Shown here piece by piece: positions 47,504-56,532 of a DNA stretch of 64,000 nucleotides. Both the position numbers and the translations under genes were made by a program. The first letter of the stretch is position 1, and each line of letters opens with the position of its first letter. The notes beneath the pieces are model-generated. The model made no database searches. It was not told the DNA's origin and saw nothing but the letters and a program-made list of their open reading frames with translations. This stretch comes from Acidobacteriota bacterium (GTDB lineage Bacteria > Acidobacteriota > Terriglobia > UBA7540), in assembly GCA_021838785.1 (NCBI GenBank), contig JAKCCV010000018.1, positions 1-64,000 of the forward strand, given 5' to 3'.

Positions 47504-47578
47504 GGCGCTATCGTCTAGGGGTTAGGACGTCAGATTCTCAATCTGAAAACCCGGGTTCGATTCCCGGTAGCGCTACCA
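47504..47578 (+). tRNA. tRNA-Glu (anticodon CTC)
   Basis: A full cloverleaf is seen by eye: a 7-base acceptor stem (first pair G-U), D-arm with GGTTA loop, anticodon arm TCAGA-TTCTCAA-TCTGA (CTC at 47537-47539) and T-arm CCGGG-TTCGATT-CCCGG. The discriminator A is followed by an encoded CCA (47576-47578). CTC reads the GAG codon, which is used heavily at this GC content. Confidence 0.93.
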
Positions 47579-47652
47579 AGCATAAGCCTGCCGACGGGGC
47601 TTCAGCAAAATCCGACTCTGAAGCTGTGCTCTATTCCACGCTCATAAGCGGG

Positions 47653-47681
47653 TTGACAAGCGCCATGGTTTTTCGCCTAAT
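47653..47681 (+). promoter_or_regulatory. Predicted promoter for the GH3-PA14 gene
   Basis: A perfect -35 TTGACA (47653-47658) is followed by a 17-base spacer and a weak -10 CCTAAT (47676-47681). It is 60 bases upstream of the TTG start. The surrounding CGGGTTGACAA repeats that of the tRNA promoter 200 bases earlier. Confidence 0.45.
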
Positions 47682-47741
47682 TAGGAGCTTCGGCGCCAGT
47701 GAAAGCGTGGCACAAGAACAAGACGCCGCAGGAGGGATGCC

Positions 47742-50438
47742 TTGAAAATTTTTATAACCCCGCGGATGAGGAAAGGGATTTTCCACGGACTGGTGGTGGC
47801 TTGCCTCCTCGCCGGATGGTCCCGGGTGGCGAGAGCGCAAGCGCAACCGAAGCCAGCGGTCCCTCCTTATCTCAATCCTACTCTTCCCATCCGGCAACGC
47901 GTGGACGATTTGGTCTCCCGCATGACGCTGCGAGAGAAAGTGCTGCAAATGCAGCACACGGCGCCGGCCATCCCGCGGCTAAAGATTCCGGCGTACGACT
48001 GGTGGAGCGAGGCGTTGCACGGCGTGGCGCGAGCCGGCATCGCCACCATGTTTCCGCAAGCTATCGGCATGGCAGCCACTTGGGACGCGCCGCTTATCTA
48101 CCGCGAAGGGCGCGTCATCGCCACCGAAGCCCGCGCCAAATACAACCAAGCCATGCGCGAGGGTCTGCATAGCATGTACTTTGGTCTCGACTTCTGGGCC
48201 CCCAATATCAACATTGTGCGAGACCCGCGTTGGGGTCGCGGCCAGGAAACTTACGGTGAAGACCCCTTCCTGACGGGAACCCTGGCCACGGCCTATGTGC
48301 GCGGCATGCAAGGCAACAACCCCAAATATTTCGAGGTGATTGCCACCCCCAAACACTTTGACGCCTACAGTGGGCCAGAACCGTTGCGGCACCGCTTCAG
48401 CGCCACCGTTTCGCCGCACGCCTTTGAGGACACTTACCTCCCGGCCTTTCGCGCCGCCGTGGTTCACGGACATGCCGACTCGGTCATGTGCTCCTACAAT
48501 GCTATCAACGGCGTGCCCTCTTGCGCCAATCCGTTTTTGCTAAAGACCATGTTGCGCCAGGCGTGGCATTTTCAGGGTTATGTGACCTCGGACTGCGGCG
48601 CCGTGGCGGATATTGCCTTTGGCCATCATTATGCCCCGAACCTCGAACAGGCCTCGGCCGACGCTGTGAAGGCCGGAACCGACACCACCTGTGGCAATGA
48701 ATACGTGACCCTCGTCAAAGCCGTCCATGACCGCCTGGTCAAGGAAAGCGTGATTGATCGAGCCGTTCGCAGGCTGTTTACGGCCCGCATGAAGTTGGGG
48801 ATGTTCGATCCGCCCAGGATGGTTCCTTTTAGCAAAATCCCCATGTCGGAGGTTAACTCGCCGGCGCATCGGGCGTTGGCACTCCGAGCGGCGCGCGAAT
48901 CCATGGTCCTGCTTAAGAATGACGGCATTCTCCCTCTGAAGCCGAACCTGCGCACCCTGGCCGTGATTGGGCCCGAGGCCACGCTCTTGCGCGCCCTTGA
49001 AGGGAATTATCACGGCGTCGCCTCGGACCCCGTGCTGCCGCTCGACGGCATGATTCGGCAATTTTCGGGCAAGGCGCGCATTCTCTACGCGCAAGGCTCG
49101 CCGCTCGTCTCCGAGCTGCCCGTGCCCGTTCCTCGCACCGTTTTCCATCCGCGAAAAGGCTCACCGGTCGTGGGACTCCACGCCGAATATTTTGCCAATG
49201 CCCATTTTTCCGGTTTGCCGGTCCTCGTCCGCACGGACCCCGAGATTCAATTCGATTGGAATGCCGCTCGACCGGCGCCGAATATTCCTATGAAAACTTT
49301 TTCGGTCCGATGGACCGGCACCTTGACGCCGCCCGGCCCCGGCGACTACACCTTCTCCCTTGCTCAGCCCCATTGTTATCCGTGCGGCGACCACGAGAGC
49401 TTTGCGGTTTATCTGGATGGCAAGCTGGTCGCGCAGGGCTCCAACTTCAGCCGCCGGCCCGCGCCGCCGTCGTTTCAGGTTCATTTCAACACCGGGCGGC
49501 CTCACGCCTTTCGCCTGGACTACACGCACCGCGCGCCGCTGTTTGGCGCCGGAATCACCTTCGAGTGGAAACCGCCTTTGTCGGTGCTGCGCCAGCAAGC
49601 CGTTGCAACCGCCCAGCGCGCCGACGCCGTCATAGCCTTTGTGGGGTTGTCGCCGGACCTCGAAGGCGAGGAAATGCCGCTTAGAATCCACGGCTTTGAC
49701 GGAGGTGACCGAACGTCCATCCGCCTCCCGCAGGTTCAGCGGCAACTGCTGCGGGCTCTTGCCTCAACCGGCAAGCCTTTGGTCGTGGTGCTGATGAGCG
49801 GCAGTGGCGTTGCCGTGAATTGGGCCGAGCGCCATGCCAACGCGATTCTTGAAGCTTGGTATCCCGGCGAGGCGGGCGGCGAAGCTATCGCGGAAACCTT
49901 GGCAGGGCAAAACAATCCTGCTGGGCGGCTGCCTATCACTTTCTACGCCTCGCTGAGTCAGCTTCCCCCATTCACGGACTATTCCATGCAAAACCGCACC
50001 TACCGCTATTTCCACGGTCGGCCGCTGTTCGGTTTCGGCTATGGCCTTAGCTACTCGACCTTCGCCTACCGCCATTTGACGCTCTCCTCGAACGTCGTCC
50101 CGGCCGGCCAACCGCTGACGGTGACGGCGGAGGTGCAGAATACCTCGAAGATTCCGGGTGATGAAGTGGCAGAGTTGTACATTGAATATCCGCCGGCTCC
50201 TGGCAATCCGATCCGCGCCCTCAAAGGTTTTGAGCGAATGCATTTGGCGCCGGGCGAGACGCGCCGGGTCCGCTTCACGTTGACGCCGCGCGACCTCAGC
50301 GTGGTCAACGAAAAAGGGCAGCCGCTGGATCGCGCCGGAACCTACACCGTCTTTGTGGGGGGTCGCCAGCCCGCTCCGGGCGCCCCGGGCGTCGAGGCCA
50401 AGTTCCGAATCACTGGCGAGAAAAAACTCCCTCGCTAG
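47742..50438 (+). CDS. Exported GH3 glycosidase with PA14 insert (beta-xylosidase/glucosidase type)
   Basis: An 898-residue enzyme with a signal peptide (hydrophobic core about 12-26, cleaved near RAQA). The GH3 N-terminal barrel has HGVARAG, DPRWGRGQETYGEDPFL and KHFDAYSGPE. The nucleophile Asp284 is in GYVTSDCGAV. The second GH3 domain is interrupted by a PA14 carbohydrate-binding module (about 478-612; AEYFANAHFSG), then resumes before an FnIII-like C-terminus. It is most like the plant and fungal xylosidase branch. The TTG start has GGAGG upstream (47731-47735); an ATG at 47766 is an alternative that would shorten the signal. Confidence 0.88.
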   Translation: MKIFITPRMRKGIFHGLVVACLLAGWSRVARAQAQPKPAVPPYLNPTLPIRQRVDDLVSRMTLREKVLQMQHTAPAIPRLKIPAYDWWSEALHGVARAGIATMFPQAIGMAATWDAPLIYREGRVIATEARAKYNQAMREGLHSMYFGLDFWAPNINIVRDPRWGRGQETYGEDPFLTGTLATAYVRGMQGNNPKYFEVIATPKHFDAYSGPEPLRHRFSATVSPHAFEDTYLPAFRAAVVHGHADSVMCSYNAINGVPSCANPFLLKTMLRQAWHFQGYVTSDCGAVADIAFGHHYAPNLEQASADAVKAGTDTTCGNEYVTLVKAVHDRLVKESVIDRAVRRLFTARMKLGMFDPPRMVPFSKIPMSEVNSPAHRALALRAARESMVLLKNDGILPLKPNLRTLAVIGPEATLLRALEGNYHGVASDPVLPLDGMIRQFSGKARILYAQGSPLVSELPVPVPRTVFHPRKGSPVVGLHAEYFANAHFSGLPVLVRTDPEIQFDWNAARPAPNIPMKTFSVRWTGTLTPPGPGDYTFSLAQPHCYPCGDHESFAVYLDGKLVAQGSNFSRRPAPPSFQVHFNTGRPHAFRLDYTHRAPLFGAGITFEWKPPLSVLRQQAVATAQRADAVIAFVGLSPDLEGEEMPLRIHGFDGGDRTSIRLPQVQRQLLRALASTGKPLVVVLMSGSGVAVNWAERHANAILEAWYPGEAGGEAIAETLAGQNNPAGRLPITFYASLSQLPPFTDYSMQNRTYRYFHGRPLFGFGYGLSYSTFAYRHLTLSSNVVPAGQPLTVTAEVQNTSKIPGDEVAELYIEYPPAPGNPIRALKGFERMHLAPGETRRVRFTLTPRDLSVVNEKGQPLDRAGTYTVFVGGRQPAPGAPGVEAKFRITGEKKLPR

Positions 50439-50841
50439 CCCGACGCAGGGAAGCCCTTCCGAGAACGTTTGCAAACCGTGTCGCGCTCTTTGCGCTTCAA
50501 GCACGACCCCGTAGCGGATTCGGCCCTTACCTGCCCGGGTGTGTTGGCCCGCTCGCGCTCCACCCTGTGCTTGGTTGGCGGGGAACGCAATAGTTAATGC
50601 TTGGGTTCCGGTTGGGCCGACTCGGGTTTGGCTTCGCAGCCTTCGTGGTGCTGTTCTTGCCCCGACGGGGCATGGGTGCGCGGCGCTCACGTAAACCGGC
50701 TCATCCCCGGCAAGCGCGGCAGCAACAGAAAAACCACCACAAAAACCGCCACCAAAAGCAGGACGTTTATCATGGAGCCATCATACCACGGCGCGTGGTT
50801 TCCTGTGCGCTCGCCCCGTCCCTTGGAGCGCTCGTCCCGGC
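50439..50841. other. Convergent intergenic region
   Basis: These 403 bases separate two genes reading toward each other. Apart from the tiny minus-strand frame at 50687-50773, I see no gene. Long open frames here on the plus strand look like compositional shadows. No clear terminator with a U tract. Confidence 0.4.
50687..50773 (-). CDS. Possible 28-residue single-helix membrane peptide
   Basis: A 28-codon frame encoding MINVLLLVAVFVVVFLLLPRLPGMSRFT, one strong hydrophobic helix (residues 4-18) with a basic tail. No good ribosome site is visible, so it may be chance in GC-rich DNA. It lies after the UxaA gene, in the same direction. Confidence 0.2.
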   Translation of the reverse strand: MINVLLLVAVFVVVFLLLPRLPGMSRFT

Positions 50842-52413
50842 TTACAGGGAGGGCCAGAGGGATTCCCAGATTTTGAATTCGTAATGGACGCCGCTCTGCT
50901 CGGCGCGGGTGAATTTGCGGCCGCTCGCCACGTCGAGGGTTTCCTGAAAGATTTTGCGCCCTACCTCTTCGGTGGTTTCCGCGCGGTCGAGGATCGTTCC
51001 AGCGTTGATATCGAGGTCGGCGTAGCTTCGGGCGAGTTGCGAGTTGGAGCCGATTTTCACCACCGGCCCAAGCGCGCAGCCGGTGCCGGTGCCGCGCCCG
51101 GTGGTAAACAGCGCCACTTGTGCTCCACTCAGAAATAAGGCGCTTGTGGAAATCTGGTCGTAGCCAGGCGTATAAAGCACGTAAAGGCCTTTGCGGTTGC
51201 CCAACCACTCGCCGTACTCAAGCAAATCCTCGACGATGGACGTACCACCCTTGGCTTTGACTCCGCTCGATTTCAAATAAATGTTATAGAGTCCGCCCTT
51301 GATGTTACCGGGCGAAGGGTTGTCGCGAAAGTCGTCGCCGAATTTTTTGACGTAAGCTTCGTACCGGCGGAGCGCCTGCATCAGCTTCTTGCCGACGGCC
51401 CGCGTGCGGGCGCGGCGGGCCAAGTCCACCATGGCGGCGCCTTGCAGCTCCGGCACTTCCGGCAGCAGCACCGCCGCTCCGGCCTTCACGAAGAGATCCG
51501 CGGCGACGCCCACCGCCGGATTGGCCGTCACTCCCGACCAGCGATCCGAGCCGCCGCACTTGGTTCCCACCACAAGCTCGGAAATCGGCACGGGCTGCCG
51601 CTTGAAGCGATTGGCGGCCTCGAGCATTTTTTCCACCACCTGCAATCCCCGCTCGATGGTCGCTTGGCTGCCGCCCAATTGTTGAATGGTCAAGTTAACG
51701 ACGCGCCCCTGGTAATCGGGCACAACCTCGCGGAAAATCGGCGCCGAGCACTCCACGCACGTCTTGCCGCAGCCGAGGTCAATGTAAATCGTCGCCCCCA
51801 GGTTCGGATGCCGCAATGAATCGGCCAGCAGCTGATTGAGAACGGCCACCGCGTGTCCGTCCGGCATCCCGCAGCCCGATTCGTGAATGATCGGCACCAC
51901 GCCGTCCACGTGGGGATAGCGCTCGCGCGAATAAAGCTCGCGCATAGCGCGCGATGCAATCTCCCGCACCTCCGCCGCCGAGCACATGCCGGAGGTAATC
52001 AGGCCCACGTAATTCCGCGTGCCCACCAAGCCGTCCGGGCGCCGATAGCCGTCAAAGGTCAGCGCCGCCAACTTGGGATCGAGCGGCGCGCGCGTTGGGT
52101 TGTCGCGGTAGCGGACAGCCAGGCGCGGCAGACGGTTTTCGAGATTCGTTTCATTGATGGGATCGCCCGGCTCAACCGCCCGCGAAGCCACGCCAATCGG
52201 GTCGCCCAGCGAAACGTAAGCTCCGCCTCGCGGAATCGCTTGCACGGCAAAACTCTGGCCGCGCAACACCCGCCCCGCCAGCCTCACCACCCGGCCGCCG
52301 TATTCGAGCTCCGTTCCCGCTTCAACAAAATCTTCGGTCACCACCGCCACGTTGTCCTTCTCCGGACGGATGACGATGGCGACCTCTTCCAGGCGCTTCA
52401 CAGCTTCTTCCAT
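50842..52413 (-). CDS. UxaA-family dehydratase (altronate/galactarate type)
   Basis: A 523-residue protein with an N-terminal SAF-like domain (about 1-85) and the large dehydratase domain. Conserved metal-binding cysteine motifs are ESGCGMPDGH, DLGCGKTCVECSAP and GTKCGGSDRWSG. Family members dehydrate altronate or galactarate to keto-deoxy acids. Altronate would come from galacturonate released by the pectinases in this window, though a role in another hexarate path is equally consistent. It is divergent from the aldo/keto reductase gene. Confidence 0.85.
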   Translation of the reverse strand: MEEAVKRLEEVAIVIRPEKDNVAVVTEDFVEAGTELEYGGRVVRLAGRVLRGQSFAVQAIPRGGAYVSLGDPIGVASRAVEPGDPINETNLENRLPRLAVRYRDNPTRAPLDPKLAALTFDGYRRPDGLVGTRNYVGLITSGMCSAAEVREIASRAMRELYSRERYPHVDGVVPIIHESGCGMPDGHAVAVLNQLLADSLRHPNLGATIYIDLGCGKTCVECSAPIFREVVPDYQGRVVNLTIQQLGGSQATIERGLQVVEKMLEAANRFKRQPVPISELVVGTKCGGSDRWSGVTANPAVGVAADLFVKAGAAVLLPEVPELQGAAMVDLARRARTRAVGKKLMQALRRYEAYVKKFGDDFRDNPSPGNIKGGLYNIYLKSSGVKAKGGTSIVEDLLEYGEWLGNRKGLYVLYTPGYDQISTSALFLSGAQVALFTTGRGTGTGCALGPVVKIGSNSQLARSYADLDINAGTILDRAETTEEVGRKIFQETLDVASGRKFTRAEQSGVHYEFKIWESLWPSL

Positions 52414-52882
52414 GGTGCTCCGACGGGCGAGGAGCTCGGTGGCGCGCGGCTACCTACGTTTTCCGCGCCCGCTTCCGCCCGGTCAACATTCTACCTGACT
52501 CGCCTCCGGCCAACAATGCGTGCTCATGCCGTGGGGCCCGAGGTCTATGGACGGCGGCTCAGAAGCAGCCGCCCCCGCCTCCCGGCGGGATCGTCCGACC
52601 TTCCTGTTTATCGGTCACAAGTGAGTCGGGCACAGCAAGTAGCCGCGACGGTGTTGTTTTCGTCGCCGATATTTCGGGCGACGGTGATTCCCCAGTTGCG
52701 GGTCCGATAGGGAGATCCAACGGCACACAGAACGGTGTCGCGGTTACCGATCGTGCAGGGCTTGTCGCCATGCGATGGACGTGCTAACTTGCCAGGGGCG
52801 GCGGGCCGGTCAAGCTCGACCGCAACCGAAGGCGCAAGCACGGGCCGCTTTGGCGGCGAAAAGAACTCTTACGGAGAATCTT
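52414..52882. other. Divergent intergenic region with a degraded-looking frame
   Basis: These 469 bases lie between uxaA-like and aldo/keto reductase genes. The minus strand holds two overlapping frames in different phases. The first (52608-52841) carries protein-like sequence (GNRDTVLCAVGSPY, ITVARNIGDENN). The second ends GRTIPPGGGGGCF (52559-52771). They may be pieces of one decayed gene. A perfect 7-base hairpin, CGTCGCC/GGCGACG, sits at 52661-52683. Confidence 0.35.
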
Positions 52883-53869
52883 ATGGATCCCCTGAGCAAA
52901 GTGCCGTTGGGCAAAACCAACCTACGGGTTACTCGATTGGGTCTCGGAGGCGCCCCCCTTGGCGGGCTGTTCCAAGACGTGGCGGAAAGCGAGGCCCTGG
53001 CCACCATTCGGCGCGCGCTCGAGATGGGAATCAACTTATTCGACACGGCGCCGCTGTACGGTCACGGGAAAAGCGAAAGGCGCATGGGCCGCGCTCTGGC
53101 CGGCACGGAACGCAGCCGGTTTGTCCTGGCCACCAAAGTGGGCCGGCTGCTCGTGCCCGTGGCGCCTGGCGAACTCCCGCCGGATGAGTTTGACCGTCCC
53201 GAACCGTTTCGACCGGTGTTTGACTTCAGCTACGAAGGGGTGATGCGCTCGTTCGAGGAGAGTCGGAAACGGCTCAACCTGGAGCGCATTGACATTCTGC
53301 ACATTCATGACCCTGACGACCATTATGAAGAGGCGATAAAGGGCGCCTACCCGGCGCTTGCCGAGCTGCGCCGACAGGGCCGGATTGGTGCGGTGGGCGC
53401 AGGCATGAACCAGGCGGAGATGCTGGCCCGCTTTGCCCGCGAAGGCGAATTTGACTGCTTTTTATTGGCCGGGCGTTACACCTTGATTGACCACACAGGC
53501 CTCCAAGAATTGTTGCCCTTGTGCGTAGAGAAACGCATCAGCATCATCCTCGGCGGTCCGTACAACAGCGGCATCCTGGCGACGGGTGCGCGGCCGGGCG
53601 CAAAATTCAACTACGCTGACGCGCCGCCCGAGGTGATGGAAAAGGCGCGTCGGGTCGAACAAGTCTGCCAGCAGTTTTCGGTGCCGCTGCGCGCGGCGGC
53701 GCTGCAATTTCCGCTGGCGCATCCGGCGGTGGCCTCGGTGATTCCGGGCGCGCGCTCGTTAGCGGAGCTGGAAGAGAATTTTCGGCTAATGAGCTATCCG
53801 ATTCCGGCGGCATTCTGGGCAGCGCTCCGCAAGGCGCAGCTTATCCCCGCCGACGCGCCCACGCCGTGA
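52883..53869 (+). CDS. Aldo/keto reductase
   Basis: A 328-residue NAD(P)-dependent AKR. The catalytic tetrad is Asp54 and Tyr59 (FDTAPLYGHG), Lys85 (ATKVG) and His142 (DILHIHDPD). The insert after Lys85 (LLVPVAPGELPPDEF) is like that in aldose 1-dehydrogenase/fucose dehydrogenase relatives, so an aldose-to-lactone oxidation is plausible. The ATG at 52883 has a GGAG site nine bases before it; the frame is open from 52775 with unconserved basic sequence. It overlaps the next gene by four bases (GTGA). Confidence 0.82.
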   Translation: MDPLSKVPLGKTNLRVTRLGLGGAPLGGLFQDVAESEALATIRRALEMGINLFDTAPLYGHGKSERRMGRALAGTERSRFVLATKVGRLLVPVAPGELPPDEFDRPEPFRPVFDFSYEGVMRSFEESRKRLNLERIDILHIHDPDDHYEEAIKGAYPALAELRRQGRIGAVGAGMNQAEMLARFAREGEFDCFLLAGRYTLIDHTGLQELLPLCVEKRISIILGGPYNSGILATGARPGAKFNYADAPPEVMEKARRVEQVCQQFSVPLRAAALQFPLAHPAVASVIPGARSLAELEENFRLMSYPIPAAFWAALRKAQLIPADAPTP

Positions 53870-54309
53870 GCAACCGGCCCACGCAGATGACCAACGGCCA
53901 GGACAACTCGACCCCTCTGCCTCGCCCCGCCGCCATGGGAAAAGCGGTAAGACTGGCGGTGGGTATCGCTCTCCTTTTTTTCTTCGCCCAGGTCATCCGT
54001 CAGACACCAGCCTTCCTTGCGGTCGAAACACGCTGGCGCATTCCTGGCGGCGAATGGTGGATTGCAGCGATAGGGTGTTTTTGGGCGTTACCGCGGGTTG
54101 TCAACGACGGCTTGGGGCGAGCGTGGGGGCACCGACCACAGTGGGTCTATCTGGCAATGGTTTTGGTGGCGGCTGGTTCCGATTTACTAATCTACAAGGC
54201 TTTGTGGGCGAAGCCCTTGGGTATGCTCGTGCTGCTGATGGTGCTTTACGTGTTCGGCTTCGCGGGCATTTCATTTTTGGTGGCTGCCCTCGCTGCCGTG
54301 CCAGGCTGA
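53866..54309 (+). CDS. Hypothetical membrane protein
   Basis: A 147-residue protein starting at a GTG that overlaps the stop of the aldo/keto reductase gene (GTGA). About four hydrophobic helices are predicted (29-45, 65-77, 93-110, 115-143). No family recognised. Translational coupling to the reductase is the only functional hint. Confidence 0.55.
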   Translation: MSNRPTQMTNGQDNSTPLPRPAAMGKAVRLAVGIALLFFFAQVIRQTPAFLAVETRWRIPGGEWWIAAIGCFWALPRVVNDGLGRAWGHRPQWVYLAMVLVAAGSDLLIYKALWAKPLGMLVLLMVLYVFGFAGISFLVAALAAVPG

Positions 54310-54483
54310 GAGATGCGCGCGATTCCCCAGGTCGTGGGGCGCATCATCGGACGAACGGCCGCCGGCCATGCCTGACCCGTCGGGCTGACCCGCCTGGATC
54401 GGTGGGAAAATCGGCGGCGAACACAGTGACCTCGAAGTGGGCCAGCTTCCTTCGGCTGTGGTGCGTTGCCTGCCTCGTTACGC

Positions 54484-54489
54484 TATAAT
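54484..54489 (+). promoter_or_regulatory. Perfect -10 element for the ATPase gene (possible leaderless start)
   Basis: TATAAT (54484-54489) ends six bases before the GTG start at 54496, exactly where transcription would begin if the mRNA were leaderless. The -35 region (GTGCGT at the 17-base spacing) is poor, and no ribosome site precedes the GTG. Confidence 0.45.
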
Positions 54490-54495
54490 GCCAGC

Positions 54496-55899
54496 GTGCT
54501 AAAAAAGATTCGCCTCAAGAATTTTAAGCTCCACGAGAACACAGAAATCGAGGCCGGCCGGATTACCGTCTTCATCGGGCCAAATAACAGCGGCAAGTCG
54601 AGCATCTTTCAAGCGCTGCTGGCGCTGAAGACCGCTGCCAGGTCGGGCGGCGATGACCTTGTGCGCCGCCACCGCCGCGAAGCACCGCCCCCAGCGGCCC
54701 AGCCTGTCCAGGCCGAGTGGGGCCTCAACTCATTGGTTCGACCGACGGAGCTCCCGCCGTTCCTCTACGGCGCTGGCCAGCCAATCGTTGACTTGGGCGA
54801 AGAGTACGAGGAGTTGCTGCACGACCCCTCCCGCGAGCTGCAGGTCGGCGCAGACATCGAGCTGCCACCAGATGCCAACGCAACCACGGTCTTCCTTGCG
54901 ATGGGCGCGCTCAGGCTTAGCTTCGACACCTGGTTCCGCGAAAATCGCTTGGCCCGACACACCGGCTGGCTTGGGTGCAATTACGGCCAGACGGCTCCCT
55001 GGGCCTGGAAAGCGATGGACGCTCGTCCGGCGGAGACCGTAAGGCTGATGGTACCCCATTACGGGGGGGAACTGTATGTGAACCCGGGCAATAGTTTGGC
55101 GAACCCTTTCTTCTGCGGAGTCCAGTTCAAGCAGCCGCCGCTCGACACTGACCTTTTGCCGACCCAGAACGAGCTCAACAGGTTGCTCAACCTTTGGGGA
55201 CGATTTCTCGACTCGCTGCGGTTCATCCACCAGCTACGCGGCTTTGAGGAGTGGGGCTATCCGACGACGGAATATCCCGCGCACGAAAGCCTCGACCGGC
55301 TCGTGCTCAGCGACCGCGCCACCGCGCTGACAAACTTACTGGGAGCCAACGCCAGGCTGCGGACTCAGATTTCCGAGCGGCTCAAGAAGTTGGTCCACAT
55401 CGGTATTGAATTTGAAACGGCTTCGGCGCATCGGGGGAAGGTTTGGGCAACTGCCGAGACGGGCAGGCCGGAGACGCTCTTCGTGAACGAGGGCTCAGGC
55501 GCGAGCCAATTGCCTTTCATCCTGGTTCCCATTGCCCTCGCTCAGCCCGGAGATACCGTCATCGTGTCGGAGCCAGAAGCGCACCTGCATCCCAAGGCGC
55601 AGTCTCAACTCACGGCCATGCTGTTGGAGATATCGCGCAAGGCCGACTTACAATTTTTCATTGAAACCCACAGTGAGCACGTGCTGCACAGGCTCCTTCA
55701 CGCCGTCGCAAACGGTGAACTTGCTCATGACGACCTCACGATTTACTACTTCCCGGAGCCAGCGGAGGGCAAGGCCGGTCCGCGCCTGCTCAAGATTGAC
55801 GAGCAAGGCGGGGTCGAAGGCGGCCTGCCGGGATTTTTCGACCAAAGCTTGGATGAGCTGACGGAGTATCTTGAAGCGCTCAAGCAACCCAAGAAGTGA
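54496..55899 (+). CDS. RecF/SMC-like AAA ATPase without TOPRIM (DUF3696-like)
   Basis: A 467-residue ABC-type ATPase. The N-terminus IRLKNFKLHENTEI is typical of this clade. Walker A is GPNNSGKSS (28-36). The Walker B/D-loop region SEPEAHLHPKAQ is at about 358-369, and the H-loop is IETHSEH at about 389-395. A C-terminal segment, EGGLPGFFDQSLDEL, is seen in DUF3696 proteins. No TOPRIM nuclease domain follows, unlike OLD family members. Its partner gene begins three bases downstream and encodes a PIN-like protein. ATPase plus separate small nuclease is a recurrent antiphage architecture, so defence is inferred, not shown. Confidence 0.78.
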   Translation: MLKKIRLKNFKLHENTEIEAGRITVFIGPNNSGKSSIFQALLALKTAARSGGDDLVRRHRREAPPPAAQPVQAEWGLNSLVRPTELPPFLYGAGQPIVDLGEEYEELLHDPSRELQVGADIELPPDANATTVFLAMGALRLSFDTWFRENRLARHTGWLGCNYGQTAPWAWKAMDARPAETVRLMVPHYGGELYVNPGNSLANPFFCGVQFKQPPLDTDLLPTQNELNRLLNLWGRFLDSLRFIHQLRGFEEWGYPTTEYPAHESLDRLVLSDRATALTNLLGANARLRTQISERLKKLVHIGIEFETASAHRGKVWATAETGRPETLFVNEGSGASQLPFILVPIALAQPGDTVIVSEPEAHLHPKAQSQLTAMLLEISRKADLQFFIETHSEHVLHRLLHAVANGELAHDDLTIYYFPEPAEGKAGPRLLKIDEQGGVEGGLPGFFDQSLDELTEYLEALKQPKK

Positions 55900-55902
55900 C
55901 GC

Positions 55903-56388
55903 GTGCGCCAAACGTTCCTGCTCGACGAGAACATCATCTACCACGCCATCCGCGGAGTTGACGAGCACAACCAACCCGATACGACCACGGCGGAATTGCT
56001 GGTTGCGATCGCGAAGATCTGCCACGGCATTTTCGTTCATCAGCATCTGCTTGACGCCTACAACAAGGCTCTGAAAAGCTTACGGGATTATCCGCCGCGC
56101 TCGCCAATCGCCTTATTCTTCGTCAAGCAGCTCCTTTACAACAGCTCGAAGCGCGGGGCCGTCCGGCAAGGCGAGTTGCCCCCGCTGCCCCTCGCCGCTA
56201 GGAAACCACCTGCGGTGCCACGAGAAGACGAATGGGTCGTTCAAGCGGCGCTGATCTCCAGCCCCATCCTCGTTACTAATGAGGCCGGCCTCAGGGATTC
56301 TGTCAACGGGCACCGGGACGCTTTGGGCCTCAGGGCGATGGACGCGCGCGAGGCGCTGAATTTTGCGGAGTCCGAGCATGTGCCGTGA
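55903..56388 (+). CDS. PIN-like nuclease-fold protein partnered with the ATPase
   Basis: A 161-residue protein starting at a GTG three bases after the ATPase stop. The N-terminus FLLDENIIYHAI (Asp8, Glu9) and the C-terminal ILVTNEAGLRD (124-132) match the strand-acidic and TxD-type segments of PIN/PIN-like folds. Glu31 and EDE (108-110) supply further acidic residues for a metal site. PIN proteins are typically RNases or, in some contexts, DNases. The substrate is unknown. Tight spacing implies one transcript and probably one complex with the ATPase. Confidence 0.6.
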   Translation: MRQTFLLDENIIYHAIRGVDEHNQPDTTTAELLVAIAKICHGIFVHQHLLDAYNKALKSLRDYPPRSPIALFFVKQLLYNSSKRGAVRQGELPPLPLAARKPPAVPREDEWVVQAALISSPILVTNEAGLRDSVNGHRDALGLRAMDAREALNFAESEHVP

Positions 56389-56532
56389 GAGCTATGGGAA
56401 AGCGCGCTGACGAACCCCAGTTGTGCCGAGGCCAAGGGGATCACGGCATGCGGTTGGCGATGCCGAGCAGGGCGCAGGCAAGCATAAGGACGACGAAGCC
56501 GCCGGCCGAGTTGAGGACGTGGAGGAAAACGA

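Noticed and set aside
47504-47578. Integration site at the tRNA-Glu 3' end
   Set aside because: No integrase gene or repeated tRNA 3' end is visible near it within the window.
54496-55899. OLD-family nuclease
   Set aside because: The N-terminal ATPase is similar, but no TOPRIM motif (ExxxD...DxD) follows the H-loop.
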